A DNA stretch of 64,000 bases. Source: Diplosphaera chodatii (Eukaryota > Chlorophyta > Trebouxiophyceae > Prasiolales > Stichococcaceae). Every line of letters begins with the position of its first letter. Within the stretch, counting starts at the first letter, position 1. Below, one piece after another: positions 35,155 through 45,532 of this stretch. The notes under the pieces are model-generated. The model did not search any database and had not been told where the DNA came from. It saw nothing but the letters and a program-made list of their open reading frames with translations. The stretch spans positions 248,001 to 312,000 of the forward strand of contig JAALGY010000053.1 of the NCBI GenBank assembly GCA_032358165.1, read 5' to 3'. Position numbers and translations under genes: made by a program.

Positions 35155-35335
35155 ATGAAGGCGATTACATCCCATACACTCCACTGGTCACACAACAATC
35201 AATGCTGGTGTCCAAGAACTGTGGAGCACCAGGGTTTAGCACAGAGGCCGCACCCTGGATGCACCCAAAGGTACACGGGGAAACAACTCAAAACCATCAA
35301 GGCTCAAATGAGTGCAGCCGCCGTGCATGAAGCAG
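35155..35335 (+). repeat. 181-base repeat, copy 1
   Basis: Starts atgaaggcgattacatccca and ends gccgtgcatgaagcag. Nearly identical to three further copies of exactly 181 bases at 35346, 35697 and 36830. At least two frames stay open through each copy, so open frame alone does not show coding. Confidence 0.95.
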
Positions 35336-35345
35336 AAATGAATGA

Positions 35346-35526
35346 ATGAAGGCGATTACACCCCACACACCCCACTGGTCACACAACAATCAATGCTGGT
35401 GCCCAAGAACTGTGGAGCACCAGGGTTTAGCACAGAGGCCGCACCCTGGATGCACCCAAAGGCACACGGGGAAACAACTCAAAACCATCAAGGCTCGAAT
35501 GAGTGCAGCCGCCGTGCATGAAGCAG
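35346..35526 (+). repeat. 181-base repeat, copy 2
   Basis: Lies 10 bases after copy 1, joined by a gaaatgaatga linker. It differs from copy 1 at scattered positions, such as tacaccccacacacccc near its start. Confidence 0.95.
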
Positions 35527-35608
35527 GCGGCGGGCTCAGCCCGGCAGGAGGAACCCGGCGGGCACACAGGCAAAGCACAGCAGGTGTCTAGCAATCACCG
35601 CCAATGAG
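35527..35608 (+). repeat. Associated repeat B, copy 1
   Basis: Follows repeat copy 2 directly and begins gcggcgggctcagcccggca. A near-identical copy follows repeat copy 3 at 35878. The part aggcaaagcacagca also appears just after copy 4. Confidence 0.9.
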
Positions 35609-35610
35609 CA

Positions 35611-35680
35611 CTGTCAGCACTGTGGTGCAGCAGACAAAGCACCCACCATGCGCCGCTGTATGCCCAGTCCAAGTCTCAGT
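35611..35680 (+). repeat. Associated repeat C, copy 1
   Basis: Begins ctgtcagcactgtggtgcag and is repeated nearly exactly at 36200-36269. Its + frame reads CQHCGAADKAPTMRRC, a degenerate Cys-rich segment reminiscent of the zinc-binding tail of LINE reverse transcriptases. Confidence 0.9.
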
Positions 35681-35696
35681 GAAGCAGAATGAATGA

Positions 35697-35877
35697 ATGA
35701 AGGCGATTACATCCCATACACTCCACTGGTCACACAACAGTCAATGCTGGTGTCCAAGAACTGTGGAGCACCAGGGTTTAGCACAGAGGCCGCACCCTGG
35801 ATGCACCCGAAGGCACACGGGGAAACAACTCAAAACCATCAAGGCTCAAATGAGTGCAGCCGCCGTGCACGAAGCAG
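35697..35877 (+). repeat. 181-base repeat, copy 3
   Basis: Same length and boundaries as the other copies; closest to copy 4, sharing the acccgaagg variant. Preceded by the same gcagaatgaatga linker type as copy 2. Confidence 0.95.
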
Positions 35878-35961
35878 GCGGCGGGTTCAGCCCGGCAGGA
35901 GGAACCCGGCGGGCACACAGGCAAAGCATAGCAGGTGTCTAGCAATATCACCGCCAATGAG
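35878..35961 (+). repeat. Associated repeat B, copy 2
   Basis: Near-identical to 35527-35608, with a two-base insertion near its end (caatatcaccg against caatcaccg). Confidence 0.9.
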
Positions 35962-36199
35962 CAACGTGCCTAATGAGGCGTCAAGGGCAGAATGCCTGCC
36001 GGCTGCAGCACAGACGCATGACAGAGACACACCCAGGCAGCCGCGAGGCTGCGGGGGGCCAGCATGGCTGGAACGTGCGGGGAAGACCTCCTAGGAGGGT
36101 GGGCGGCGCAGTCCATTTGACTGGTGACTGCACTGCCGCTGCTGGGGGTCCCAACCCCAGCGAGCGGCATACCGCCCTAACGTCATCCCGCAGGTCTCA

Positions 36200-36269
36200 C
36201 TGTCAGCACTGTGGTGCAGCAGACAAAGCACCCACCATGCGCCGCTGTATGTCCAGTCCAAGTCTCAGT
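36200..36269 (+). repeat. Associated repeat C, copy 2
   Basis: Second copy of the 70-base segment at 35611-35680; one visible difference is tgtccagtcc for tgcccagtcc. Confidence 0.9.
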
Positions 36270-36321
36270 CGCTGGGATGTGACCGCCGCCTCAAAACACA
36301 CAAAACAACTGCCGCCAAAAC

Positions 36322-36840
36322 TCACAAGCCGCCGCCCGCCAACCGGACGACACCCCAAGAGCCCGACACCTCACAGAACCTGACAAAAGGCCCCTCCGCC
36401 GCACGCTGACGCCAGAGAGCCGAGGCCATGCCCAGCTGGCAGAAATGCTGCAACTGAGCCCAAATCACCGCCACCGCTCGCCTGCCAATGCCCACATGAC
36501 CAGCCTGCTGACCAGGCCGGTGGCGGGCAAACGCAGCCCGGCGGGCATAATCGCAGGCATACACCGCACAGAGGCAGACCAGCCGCCAAACACCGCCAAA
36601 CACCCCCGGCTGTGGGCGCGCCAGCCAGATGTCCGCCGCTCGCAGCTGAGGGGCCTGCGCCCCCGCCGCCGCTGCCGGCGCCGGCTGCTGCCGCTGCTGC
36701 TGTTGCTGCCGCTGCTGCTGCTGCCGCTGCTGCTGCCGCTGACTCCATGCCCGCAGTTCCGACTGCACTGCGCCGACCACCGCCTGGGCCATGGGACACT
36801 GCCAAGTCAAGAAATGCATGAATATTTGAATGAAGGCGAT
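36322..36840 (-). mobile_element. Possible retroelement (LINE-like) remnant
   Basis: An open frame on the minus strand sits between repeat C and repeat copy 4. After a Gln-rich run it carries VWRLVCLCAVYACDYARRAA and LQHFCQLGMASALWRQRAAE. The spacing of Trp, Cys and His is reminiscent of the C-terminal region of algal LINE polyproteins. No catalytic reverse-transcriptase motif is present in the window. It could also be an unrelated open frame in GC-rich repeat DNA. Confidence 0.3.
36684..36741. repeat. CTG/CCG-rich trinucleotide tract
   Basis: An imperfect (CTG)n run with interspersed CCG and TTG triplets. It encodes the Gln-rich part of the minus-strand open frame described above. Confidence 0.85.
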
Positions 36841-37010
36841 TACATCCCATACACTCCACTGGTCACACAACAGTCAATGCTGGTGTCCAAGAACTGTGGA
36901 GCACCAGGGTTTAGCACAGAGGCCGCACCCTGGATGCACCCGAAGGCACACGGGGAAACAACTCAAAACCATCAAGGCTCAAATGAGTGCAGCCGCCGTG
37001 CATGAAGCAG
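36830..37010 (+). repeat. 181-base repeat, copy 4
   Basis: Last copy of the 181-base repeat. It is flanked by the short direct repeat catgaatattt (about 36818-36828 and 37023-37033), which could mark the edges of a local duplication or insertion. Confidence 0.95.
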
Positions 37011-37132
37011 GCAAAGCACAGCATGAATATTTCCAAAATGGTGTCAACTTCATATGGTTGCCAAGTGGTGTGGTCCCAGACAGCGAACCTGGAAAGCCTT
37101 TCACAGAATCTGGACCTAGCTAATTATGTTAG

Positions 37133-37204
37133 GGCCTGTTGGCGCAATGGTAGCGCGTCCGCCTCCAGAGCGGAAGGTTGGGTGTTCGATCCACTCACGG
37201 GTCA
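37133..37204 (+). tRNA. tRNA-Trp (anticodon CCA)
   Basis: All four arms fold. Acceptor GGCCTGT pairs with ACGGGTC (two G-U pairs), with discriminator A. The D stem is GCGC/GCGC around AATGGTA. The anticodon stem TCCGC/GCGGA encloses loop CTCCAGA, anticodon CCA at 37165-37167. The T stem GGGTG/CACTC encloses TTCGATC. There is no intron. The internal promoter boxes (GGCGCAATGGTAGC and GTTCGATCC) are intact. It reads UGG in cytosolic translation. Confidence 0.97.
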
Positions 37205-37211
37205 GATGTGC

Positions 37212-37222
37212 TTTTACTTTTT
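37212..37222 (+). terminator. RNA polymerase III T-run terminator
   Basis: TTTT then TTTTT begin 8 and 14 bases past the tRNA-Trp 3' end, the usual Pol III stop. Confidence 0.75.
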
Positions 37223-38247
37223 GCGGGTGGCCACGCTGGACGTCATCAAGCACCGCCGCTTGCGGCGGCAGCTGCTCTGCGGCACCCGCCAGCCGCGCCT
37301 GCTGGAAGCAGCACCGCTGCGCCGCGCACCCCATGTCATGCAACCTCGCAGCACAGCTGCGGCGGCGCCAGCGGTGTTGACATCGACACTGCAGTACAAC
37401 CAGGCCAAGCGTCTTGATGCTGCTAGAGCTAAGGACAACATCTCTTTGCGTCTGCTGCCGGTGCCATGACGCGTCTTTATGTCCAGGGGTGCTTGCACAC
37501 ACGCAGTTCACAGCAAAACCTAGGAACCAGCGTTTGTGCTGTTTCCACACGTCATTCAGTCGTCGCTTTGGCTTGGCCTTCTTCGACTCACACCAGCATA
37601 TTATATACTACTCTGCGGCTAGCGTCTGAATGGGGCGCTTCTGCATATTGCTTTGAGGGCACTACACTGCAGCGGTTGGTGGTGCATGGACATTCAAAGG
37701 CACATTGTCATGTGGACTGCATTGCTTGCAGCTTGACTGCCATTTGACCAATGCTCGGTTCCGCAGACTGCCTTGCCGACCGTGCGAAGAGTGCTTGAAG
37801 GCTGGGGCAGTGCGCACGCACAAACGAGCTACAAGGCCGCAGCTCCAACGCCTGCGGCAGCCATGCATGTCATGCAAAGCTCGCAGGCAGACGGAAACTG
37901 ACAGATGAATGCGGACCAGTCCCAAGACGCCAACATCTGGAAGTGGATCTTCCCATATTGCTGCCTGCTGCTGCCAGCGTTTGCAACTGAAATGCTGCAC
38001 TTGCAAATTGTATTCGTGCTTGTGATCACATCGTGCAATTCGTTGCTGTACGTGTCAGCCTGCTGCATCAGGCTGTTGAGGCTGGCACGGCGTGAACATC
38101 CCAACATCCGCATTCCAATCCAGTTCACCTGCGTGTGCGACAAACACGACTTTCTAGCATGGTTTGCTAGCGTACAAAGGAGACTGTCGCTCCTGTGATC
38201 CTTCCCACTGATCGAGCCACCAGTGCCAGCCTACCGGTGCAGCAGCC
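37223..38247. other. Intergenic region before NUP85
   Basis: About 1 kb without a supported gene. A 97-codon ATG frame at 37905-38198 has a hydrophobic stretch but no homology I recognise and a base composition like the surrounding non-coding DNA. The NUP85 promoter should lie here. Confidence 0.5.
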
Positions 38248-41200
38248 ATGGAGCTGGATCTGGCGCCGCAGCCGGGTGGCGACGATGGCGCGGCGCAGGT
38301 GCTGGCCTCCGTGCCGCTGCCGCCCGGCGGCCGGCTGCACATCGCCTGGGGCGCCGGCAATGAGCTGCTGGCCGCCGGCCTGCCGCCGCAGCAGCAGAGC
38401 GACGATGGCGCGGCGCCTGCCGGCGGCGTGGCAACCGCAGCGGCGATCCAATGGTGATCATCCTTTGATACATGCCGTGACCTGCCACCCTGTATCATTG
38501 TGCAGTTTCCATGCACAGCGGTGCGTATCGTACTCCTGCATGTTCAACGCATGACAGCGGTTGCACGCAGTGGTGGTCTGCATGTAGACTCGACAGTCTG
38601 GCTCCGAATGGCCAATTTGTGCATACAGTTTCGACATCGATGAAGTCAGTATGTGACACTACAGCCATCCCACTCATTGCAGGGGCTGCCCATCGCCTGC
38701 GGAGCGCCGCATCGCATACGACACGCTGCCCAAGTTCAAGCAGCTGCAGCTGGCGCTGCAGCAAGGTACGCACAGCTGCCTTCCCTGAGGCGCTGGTGCT
38801 GCAGCAGGGTGCCCTAGGCCCCCACAGCAACATGCTTCCGCCGCGACAGCACATCAAGGGCTGCAAGTGTGCACAAGGGACCATTCTGCCCCGCAGCTGC
38901 TGTACGCCAGCAGATGATGTAGCTGCACGGGGCGTCATGGATGGCAAGCAGGAACACATCACTTGGAAGAGCTGCGTGCAAGCTGATTGCCTGGCTTGCC
39001 GGTGGCTGCAGGGGGTGCGAATGGCCGGGTCAGGCACGACGCAAGAGCCGCCACCCTGGACTTCAGCCGCGCAATCAGCGACATCCTGGCGACGGAGGAG
39101 CCCGGGTGAGGGCATACAGCTGGCGTGTTGCCGGGCTGATCCAGGATCAGGTCATGCGACTTTGCCTGATGTTCACACCACAGCAGACCACTGCGCAGTT
39201 GTCCAACATGCTGCTGTGGTCCTGACGAGGCAGCTGTCGGCCCAATACTGATTGTGAAGCTTGACACATGGTGGAACTCACACCATCGCAGCCACCTTGG
39301 ATTGAATCCGCTATGTGCAGGGACGAGGCGGCGGCGGAGCTCAGCCGGGAGCGCGCGCTGTGGGAGCTGCTGGAGCTGTTCTTCGTGCAGCAGCCAACGC
39401 CCCATGGCACCGCCGCCGAGGTGAAGTGTGGTCACTGCTGAAAGCGCTCATGCGACCAAGGCGATATTGGCCGGACCGAGGGTGGCCACGTGCACAATGA
39501 GCATCTCCAACAGGAACCTAGTCCTGGGTTCATACCGACAGTGTCGTCAGCTAGCCGGCCTGCTGCCGTATCATCGCATCTGCACCCCATGTCGCTGCAG
39601 GGCCTCGCCCGCTGGCTGGCCCGCAGCCAGGCAGCGCTGTCGCCGACGCCGCTGTCACCCCAATTGACCGAGATCGCCGCGGCGCTGCCGGCGGAGGAGG
39701 CGGACGGCTTCTGGCGCGCGGCGGCGCGGGCGGCGGCGCTGGGCTGGACGCAGGAGGCGGTCGCGGCGGTGTGCGGCCACTCGGCGCTGCTGCGCTGGGC
39801 GGACGATGCGGGCCGGGGCGCGGCGCAGGCCGAGGTGCGGTGACCTTACTAGCTGCATGCAATCCTTGAGAATGACACCTCAGTAGAGGCCTGACATGGG
39901 AGAGCAGGGCCTGGCGGTCGTGGCTGCTGGTCCTAACGCAAGCATGTGGATGTGCAGCAAGCCTGTTGGGCTGCTGCTCTGGTGGACATGCATCCCTTGC
40001 TGCTGCTGCTGCTGCTGCTTCTTGAGTCCGGTCAGCCTCAGACGTGACAAGGTCACCTTTTCTGTCCTTTGTCATCATGTTAAATGCATCTATCACGCGT
40101 GCAGGTGGATGTGCTGGAGCCGGTGGTGCTGCTGCTGCGGCGCATGCCGCGGTACTGCCGCCCCGCCGACGCCCGCGGCACCGCCGGCCGCGACTTTGAC
40201 GACTTCGCCGAGTTCCAGCACTACAGGTAGCGCACCCTGCAGCGTGACTCAGCCCCGCTGTCCTACATGTGTTCATGATGCTGTGATCCACTTCTCACGG
40301 TGTCTGTCAGTGGATATGCTTTCGTGTTGACGCCTGGTGTTCCAAACCCAGGGCGGCGTGGCAGGCGCAGTGCCGCGAGTTCCTGTCGGCGCCGGAGTGG
40401 GACGCGGCGCGCGCCGCGGCCCCCGCCACCGCCGCCGGAGCGCACCAGGCACGTGACTTGCTGCACTTCGAGTATCAGCATGCAACATGGAACCGCTGAT
40501 CAGAACCAGCCCTATTGGTCTGGAACACACTGTCGCTGGATCAGGGACTGGCTGGCTGCTAATGGCAGCACCCTAGCCTCTTAAACCCTAGATTCCTGAC
40601 CTCAAGCCAGCGCTGTGCCTGCCTAGCAGGTGCTCTCGGTGTTGTCGGGCGTGGAGGCCGCCCTGGTGGCGAGCACCACGGGGTGGCCCGAGCTGCTGGT
40701 CGCGCAGCTGCTGCACGCGTACCCCGGGCTGCGGCCGCAGGTGCGTCCCAAACATGCTGACACCTGGTAGAGCCATGACGGCCATGGCGGCAACGGCCGG
40801 TTGGGAGGCATGCCGCAACTGCGTATGTCAATCCATGTCCCGCATCGTGGCTGGGTGTCCCCCAGCTGCACACCCAGCACAACCCCTGTGCCGGCAGCAC
40901 AGGAGATTGCCCATTCGAACCTGCCCAGGGCTGGCTGCTGGACACGACCTGCTTGGACCGAGATCATCCCCATGCCATGGCTGCAGGTGGAGCTGCGCGC
41001 GCTGCTGCGGCGGTGCCAGAGCGTGGCCGCCGGCGCCGGAGCCGAGGGGCTGCCGCCGCCGCTGGACGCCCTGCCCGCCATCCTGCAGGTGCTGCTTGCG
41101 CATATTAGGAAGCCTGTCAAGTTACAGTAGGGTTTTGGCAGTGTGAGGTGCAGTGTGCAGTGCCGCCTGCGCTTGGCGGTGGGTGCCAGCTGCTTGCCAA

Positions 41201-43667
41201 CCAGCCCAGTCTTTCTGAACTGAGCCACTGCAGCTGGCTCATGCAGCTCACAACGACAGGCCACTGCAGCCGCTGCTCATATATGCTGCTTCTGTCGTCC
41301 GCATTGCACGATGACCTGTGCGTGGTGGGGTGCTTGGGTCGTGCGCGGCAGAGGGTGCAGCGCAGGCGGTGGGGCCCCACCGTCTGCGGTGATGACCTTT
41401 GCCTGCTCACGATCGTGCACTGCCAAGCAGGTCTGAACATTCAGGATCGGGGCACAGTTGCACAGCTATCTGCAGTGCATCGGGATACCGTGCATGGGTG
41501 CCACGATGCATCTTGGCAGGCGGCGGCGGAGGGCGACGCGCAGACGGCGGCGTCTGCGGCCTCGGCGGCGGGGTGCGGCCCGTGGTTCATGGCGCACGCG
41601 CCGCTGCTGCTGGCGGCCTTGCCGCGGGGCGCCGCCGCCATGGCGGCCCCCCTGCAGCACGCGGGCGGCGACCAGGTGCCCACCCTGCGGTGACGCTCGC
41701 CAACTGCATCGACACGCGAGCGGCAGTTGGTTGAACACCCTGTGGTGCACTGAGTAAAGCATCAGGATTGCATTGGAACTTGTTGGGCAACAAGCTGTAT
41801 TGGCCAGGGATGAGCTTTTATTGCACGTCAGTCCGAACCCCCGTGTGGATGACTCACATAAAACGAATTACTACGGTTCTGAGGCCAGGATGTCGGATCT
41901 CACCTTTCTGATGTAACCAATCTGCAGCACTAAATCACGGCTGCCACGCCGGCAAATGCCTTTTCTGCATGCTCTGGCTGCCACAAACAGCTAGCACTGC
42001 CTGTGCAAACAGGTGACTGCTGCTTGTTGACAGCAGTTTTCTTGCTGGTCTATTGGCAAGATGAACAGACCTGATACCTGCTCTGCACAGGCGGAGGCGT
42101 ACCTGCTGGAGTACGTGGCGACGCTGGCGCCCCACCGGGCGACCCGCAGAGTGGCTGCCGAGTACCTGGCCTGGTGCGCACAACCGCCTGCTGTGGTTGG
42201 GCAGCACAGACTATGCAATTGACACTTTTCATTGCTGGCCATATCTGTTGCCCATGCCGAGGTGGACCCCAAGGCCGTCAGTGTGTATGACTGTACTCTT
42301 GCAGGTGCCCGGTGCACGGCGCCGCGGCCTTTGCGGAGCTGCTGCCGCGGCTGGAGCCGGCCGCGGCGCTGCAGCTCGCGGAGCGGCAGCAGCTGCCAGC
42401 CCTTGCTGCCGGTGGGCTTTTGTGGCACACTACTTCCTGCTTGCAGGCGGCCGGACCCAAGTTAGCACGGCACGTTGCTGCAGTGTCAGGTTGACGGCCA
42501 ATCATCTGTGTTTGTACTGCTGGGGTGGCCAACGCCGAGTGCCCAACCGAGACTCGCGATTACCGTGGATCCCCTGGCTACCATGACGTACACCAGAGCA
42601 CCTTATTCAACGGTTTGATTTTATCTTTGACGTCAAATCCTGAGCGCTGCTGCAGGCGTGCGCAAGGCGGCGGCGGCGCGGCACCTGCAAGCCGGCCGGC
42701 TGGGGGCGGCGCTGGCAGATTTGGTGGCCGCGGGCGATGCCAGGGGGGCGGCGGCGGCGATGGCGCCCCTGGTCGCGGCCGTCGCGGCCGCGCTGGCCGA
42801 GGGACCCCAGCCAGGTGCAACTGGGATGGGGCGATGCATTGCAGACGATGAGGCTGCCACAGCATGGTCGTTGCGTTGCTTTGAATGCACGGATCTCAAT
42901 GCCGACGTGTGCGTTGGCCTGCAGCACTGCGCCAGGTGCCCGACATCCAGCAGCTGGCCTGGCTGCTGGGGGCAGCGGCAGCGGCGGGCAGCAGGCAGGC
43001 AGCGGGCAGCGAAGCAGGCAGGTCCGCCGGCAGCGCGACGTTCCTACTGGCATACAGCCGCCTCGCGGATGCGTGGGCGGCTCTGCAGGCTGCAGACAGC
43101 CAGGTGCGCAGCAGGACATCCATCCGAGTAGCTCTGGGCGTTCAGCAAGTTTGGTGGTAATCTCCGCGGAAATCCATTTGCCCCTGCTGGGGGCCACTGA
43201 TGCAGGCTGCAGCGGGTGCAGCTGCTGGCTGCAGTGCCTGTGCGGCCTTGAGAGCCTGGCCTCAATCATGACATGCTCTGCATTCGTCCCAGCACTGAAT
43301 CGCATTGTCACTGGTGGCCTGACATGCTGACTGGCATGATGTACAGGAAGTCCGGGAGGAGGCGGCAGCCGCAGCGGTGGGCGCGCTGGCCGCGGCGCCG
43401 GACGCCCTGTGGCTGCCGCTGGCGGCGGCGGTGGCGCCGCTGCTGGAGGCCTCGCCGCCCGTGCTGTCGCTGGCGGACATGCAGCAGCTCCTGCTGCGGC
43501 TGCAGGCTGTGGACGGCAGGCGCTATGCCCTGGAGGCCCCGCTGCCGGGCCTGGACAGCGCCCCAGCGCCAGACGCGGCGGTCGCTGCCGGGCAGGCGGC
43601 CCTGGTGTCGCGTGCGCTGGCTGGCGGCTTTGCGCGGGCGCACGTGGCGGAGATGGTGGCGACGTGA
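38248..43667 (+). CDS. NUP85: Nucleoporin NUP85
   Basis: Fifteen exons: 38248-38453, 38683-38765, 39012-39105, 39321-39420, 39601-39834, 40105-40226, 40352-40448, 40630-40740, 40987-41088, 41520-41675, 42091-42173, 42305-42411, 42656-42814, 42925-43103 and 43347-43667; 717 residues. It aligns along its length with animal and plant NUP85: RALWELLELFFVQ in the early helices, MPRYC then AEFQHYRAAWQAQCREFL, WFMAHAPLLLAAL, YLLEYVATLAPHR then EYLAWCP, and a helical C-terminus with FLLAYSRLADAWAAL. NUP85 is an alpha-helical (ACE1-type) scaffold of the Y-complex (NUP107-160) on both faces of the nuclear pore. The protein is Ala-rich, reflecting GC pressure. The intron after 40448 has a GC donor (CACCAG/GCACGT). 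The N-terminal 100 residues are the least constrained; the direct splice from exon 1 to 38683 is chosen on phase. Confidence 0.92.
39999..40020. repeat. CTG trinucleotide tract in a NUP85 intron
   Basis: A pure (TGC)7 run within intron 5 of NUP85; non-coding and possibly length-variable. Confidence 0.85.
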
Positions 43668-44188
43668 CGGAGAAGCGGGGTCGGTCGCTGAATAGGTCAT
43701 GGACATGACTTTTTGGAGAAGGCTATGGTCGGCATGCGTGCTCTGCCGCTACTAGCTACTGGGGCAGCTGCTGGGATGTTGTGTGTTCCGAGAGTTCTTC
43801 GTCGGGATAATCAGCATCGTCTGCAGTGTGACGGATGAGTGGTGCATGCTTGACTTGCTGCGGCGGCGCAGGCTTTGCTGCGATACGGTGTGCCAGTGCT
43901 GGCAGGAGGCTGAGACCGCAAGCAAATCTGCCAAGGCAAGGGCACTGCAGCCTGCCACCCACAGAGTTCCGTCTGCTCAGTAACGATCGTAGCCTTGCAC
44001 AGGTCGGTCAACAACTTGACAAGTGATCTTTAGGAAACCACTGGCTGTGTGTTGTGCTAGCATGCTAGCTTTACCCATGCGACAAGGCCAGTCGCGAGCA
44101 TTCATCCTGTCGTCCGCCTGTATGGACTCCGCTCAGCACCTGCAGCTCACCATCGCCCCATAGTCCGCCCGAAGCAGCCGTTGTGTAC
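43668..44188. other. Intergenic region
   Basis: 521 bases between NUP85 and the BTB gene on the same strand, holding the first gene's 3' UTR and the second's promoter. No feature recognised. Confidence 0.55.
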
Positions 44189-45227
44189 ATGGGCAAAAAC
44201 AAGCCGGGGCAAAATCGGCGGTGCTTCATGCCTGGGCCAATGAGCAAACGACCCTGCCCGAAGGAACACCCACAGTATGTTTGTGACCAGACTGGGATTG
44301 AAGTGCTTAGCAGCAAGGTCATCGATCGCCTCACAGCCATGTCCGCAGTGTCGGACTGCTGCTTGGTGAGCTCCGACGGCAGCAGGTTCCCTGTGCACAA
44401 GGCCAAGCTGCTGGAACAGTCCAAGGTCATCAGGCAAGCTGCTACCGTGCTGTGAAATTGCCAACGATGCGTGATGATCTGCATCAAATAAAAAGCGCCT
44501 GCTTAGCAAATACGGTGTGTGTTGCAACTGTGCGTACTCATGCCGCAGGGGCCTGCTGTCCGATGTGCCATCTACAGCTGAGCTGCCACTGGACGAGCAT
44601 GATGCGACTGTGCGCCTGCTGATCAGCGGCATGTATGACACCAACTGTGACGTCGACAGCGCCACTCTGCAGCCTTTGCTCGAGCTCGCACGGAAGTACG
44701 ACGTGGAGGACATCCACCTCAATTGCAAGCGCTTCCTGGAACATGTGCCGCTGTCCACACCCAACCTGCCGCACTTCATGGAGCTGGCTTGCACATTTGG
44801 GATCAACACCGCTGTGCAGCGCTACAAGGACTACATTGCGGCTGGTGACAACCTGAAGGAACTTGCACGGTGAGAAGTGTTCTGTTGTCTGCACATGTAC
44901 AGTGCCGAGAGCCTGCCAAACTGTTGAGAGCTATTTGGCCGAAAACATCTGAGCCGGGCAAACTGACAGAAGCTTCAGAGCCGTAATTGCAGGGTTCATG
45001 GAGATGACTGGTGCAAGGACTTGCCTGGCGGTGTCGTAACAGACATTATGAAGCAGCATCTCGTATGTTGTGCAGCAGAAATGGGCAAGTTGCAGCGGAC
45101 GGTTGATGAGCAGGCGGAGCGTCTGAGCTCAGAGACACTTGCATACCGGGAGCTCTTCTCAGAATTTCGCAACCTGTCACAGATGTGCAACCCCTGTGAA
45201 GACATAAGCAGATGGGTCAGGAGCTAG
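44189..45227 (+). CDS. BTB/POZ domain protein
   Basis: Three exons: 44189-44433, 44549-44869 and 44993-45227; 266 residues. A basic, Cys/Pro-rich start (MGKNKPGQNRRCFMPGPMSK) is followed by a BTB domain: SDCCLVSSDGSRFPVHKAKL, EQSKVIRGLLSD, then LLISGMYDT. Further on, LLELARKYDVEDIHLNCKRF and ACTFGINTAVQRYKDYI match the later BTB helices. The C-terminus after about 190 is helical and charged (AEMGKLQRTVDEQAERLSSE) and may form a coiled coil. There is no Kelch, MATH or NPH3 domain. BTB proteins of this type often bring substrates to CUL3 ligases, but that is not shown here. The first intron has a classic GC donor (CAG/GCAAGC). Confidence 0.87.
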
Positions 45228-45532
45228 CACAGACTCCATGCATGGATGTTGGCTTGCTATGATATGTCGCCGTAGCTGAGTGTTGTTTGAAGTATCAAAT
45301 ACACAGACGACATTCCAGGTTCAAAAAATGCAAACACGCATGGCTGACCATGTCCCTGTACAGGCAAAAAAACGCACACACACCAGTTTGTGCAGCACAG
45401 CCAGTTCAGGCTTCGTTTCTGCCGCATGACCCGCCACTCAACGCAGCAACCAAGTTGTCTACAAACCATGACAACACCCTCATTTCCAATTGCGTGCTTA
45501 ATATTGGTCACCCTGCAAGCGCCACCGCGCAG
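45228..45532. other. Convergent 3' flank
   Basis: 305 bases between the BTB gene (+) and the HA-repeat gene (-). Nothing recognised. Confidence 0.5.

Noticed and set aside
35155..37010. Regularly spaced repeats considered as a CRISPR-like array
   Set aside because: Units are 181 bases, unevenly spaced and mixed with other repeats, in a eukaryotic nuclear context. No cas genes.
37905..38198. 97-codon frame starting at a true ATG with a hydrophobic centre
   Set aside because: Base composition is like the flanking non-coding DNA, there is no recognised homology, and no splice-consistent partners were found. Not excluded as a small membrane protein.
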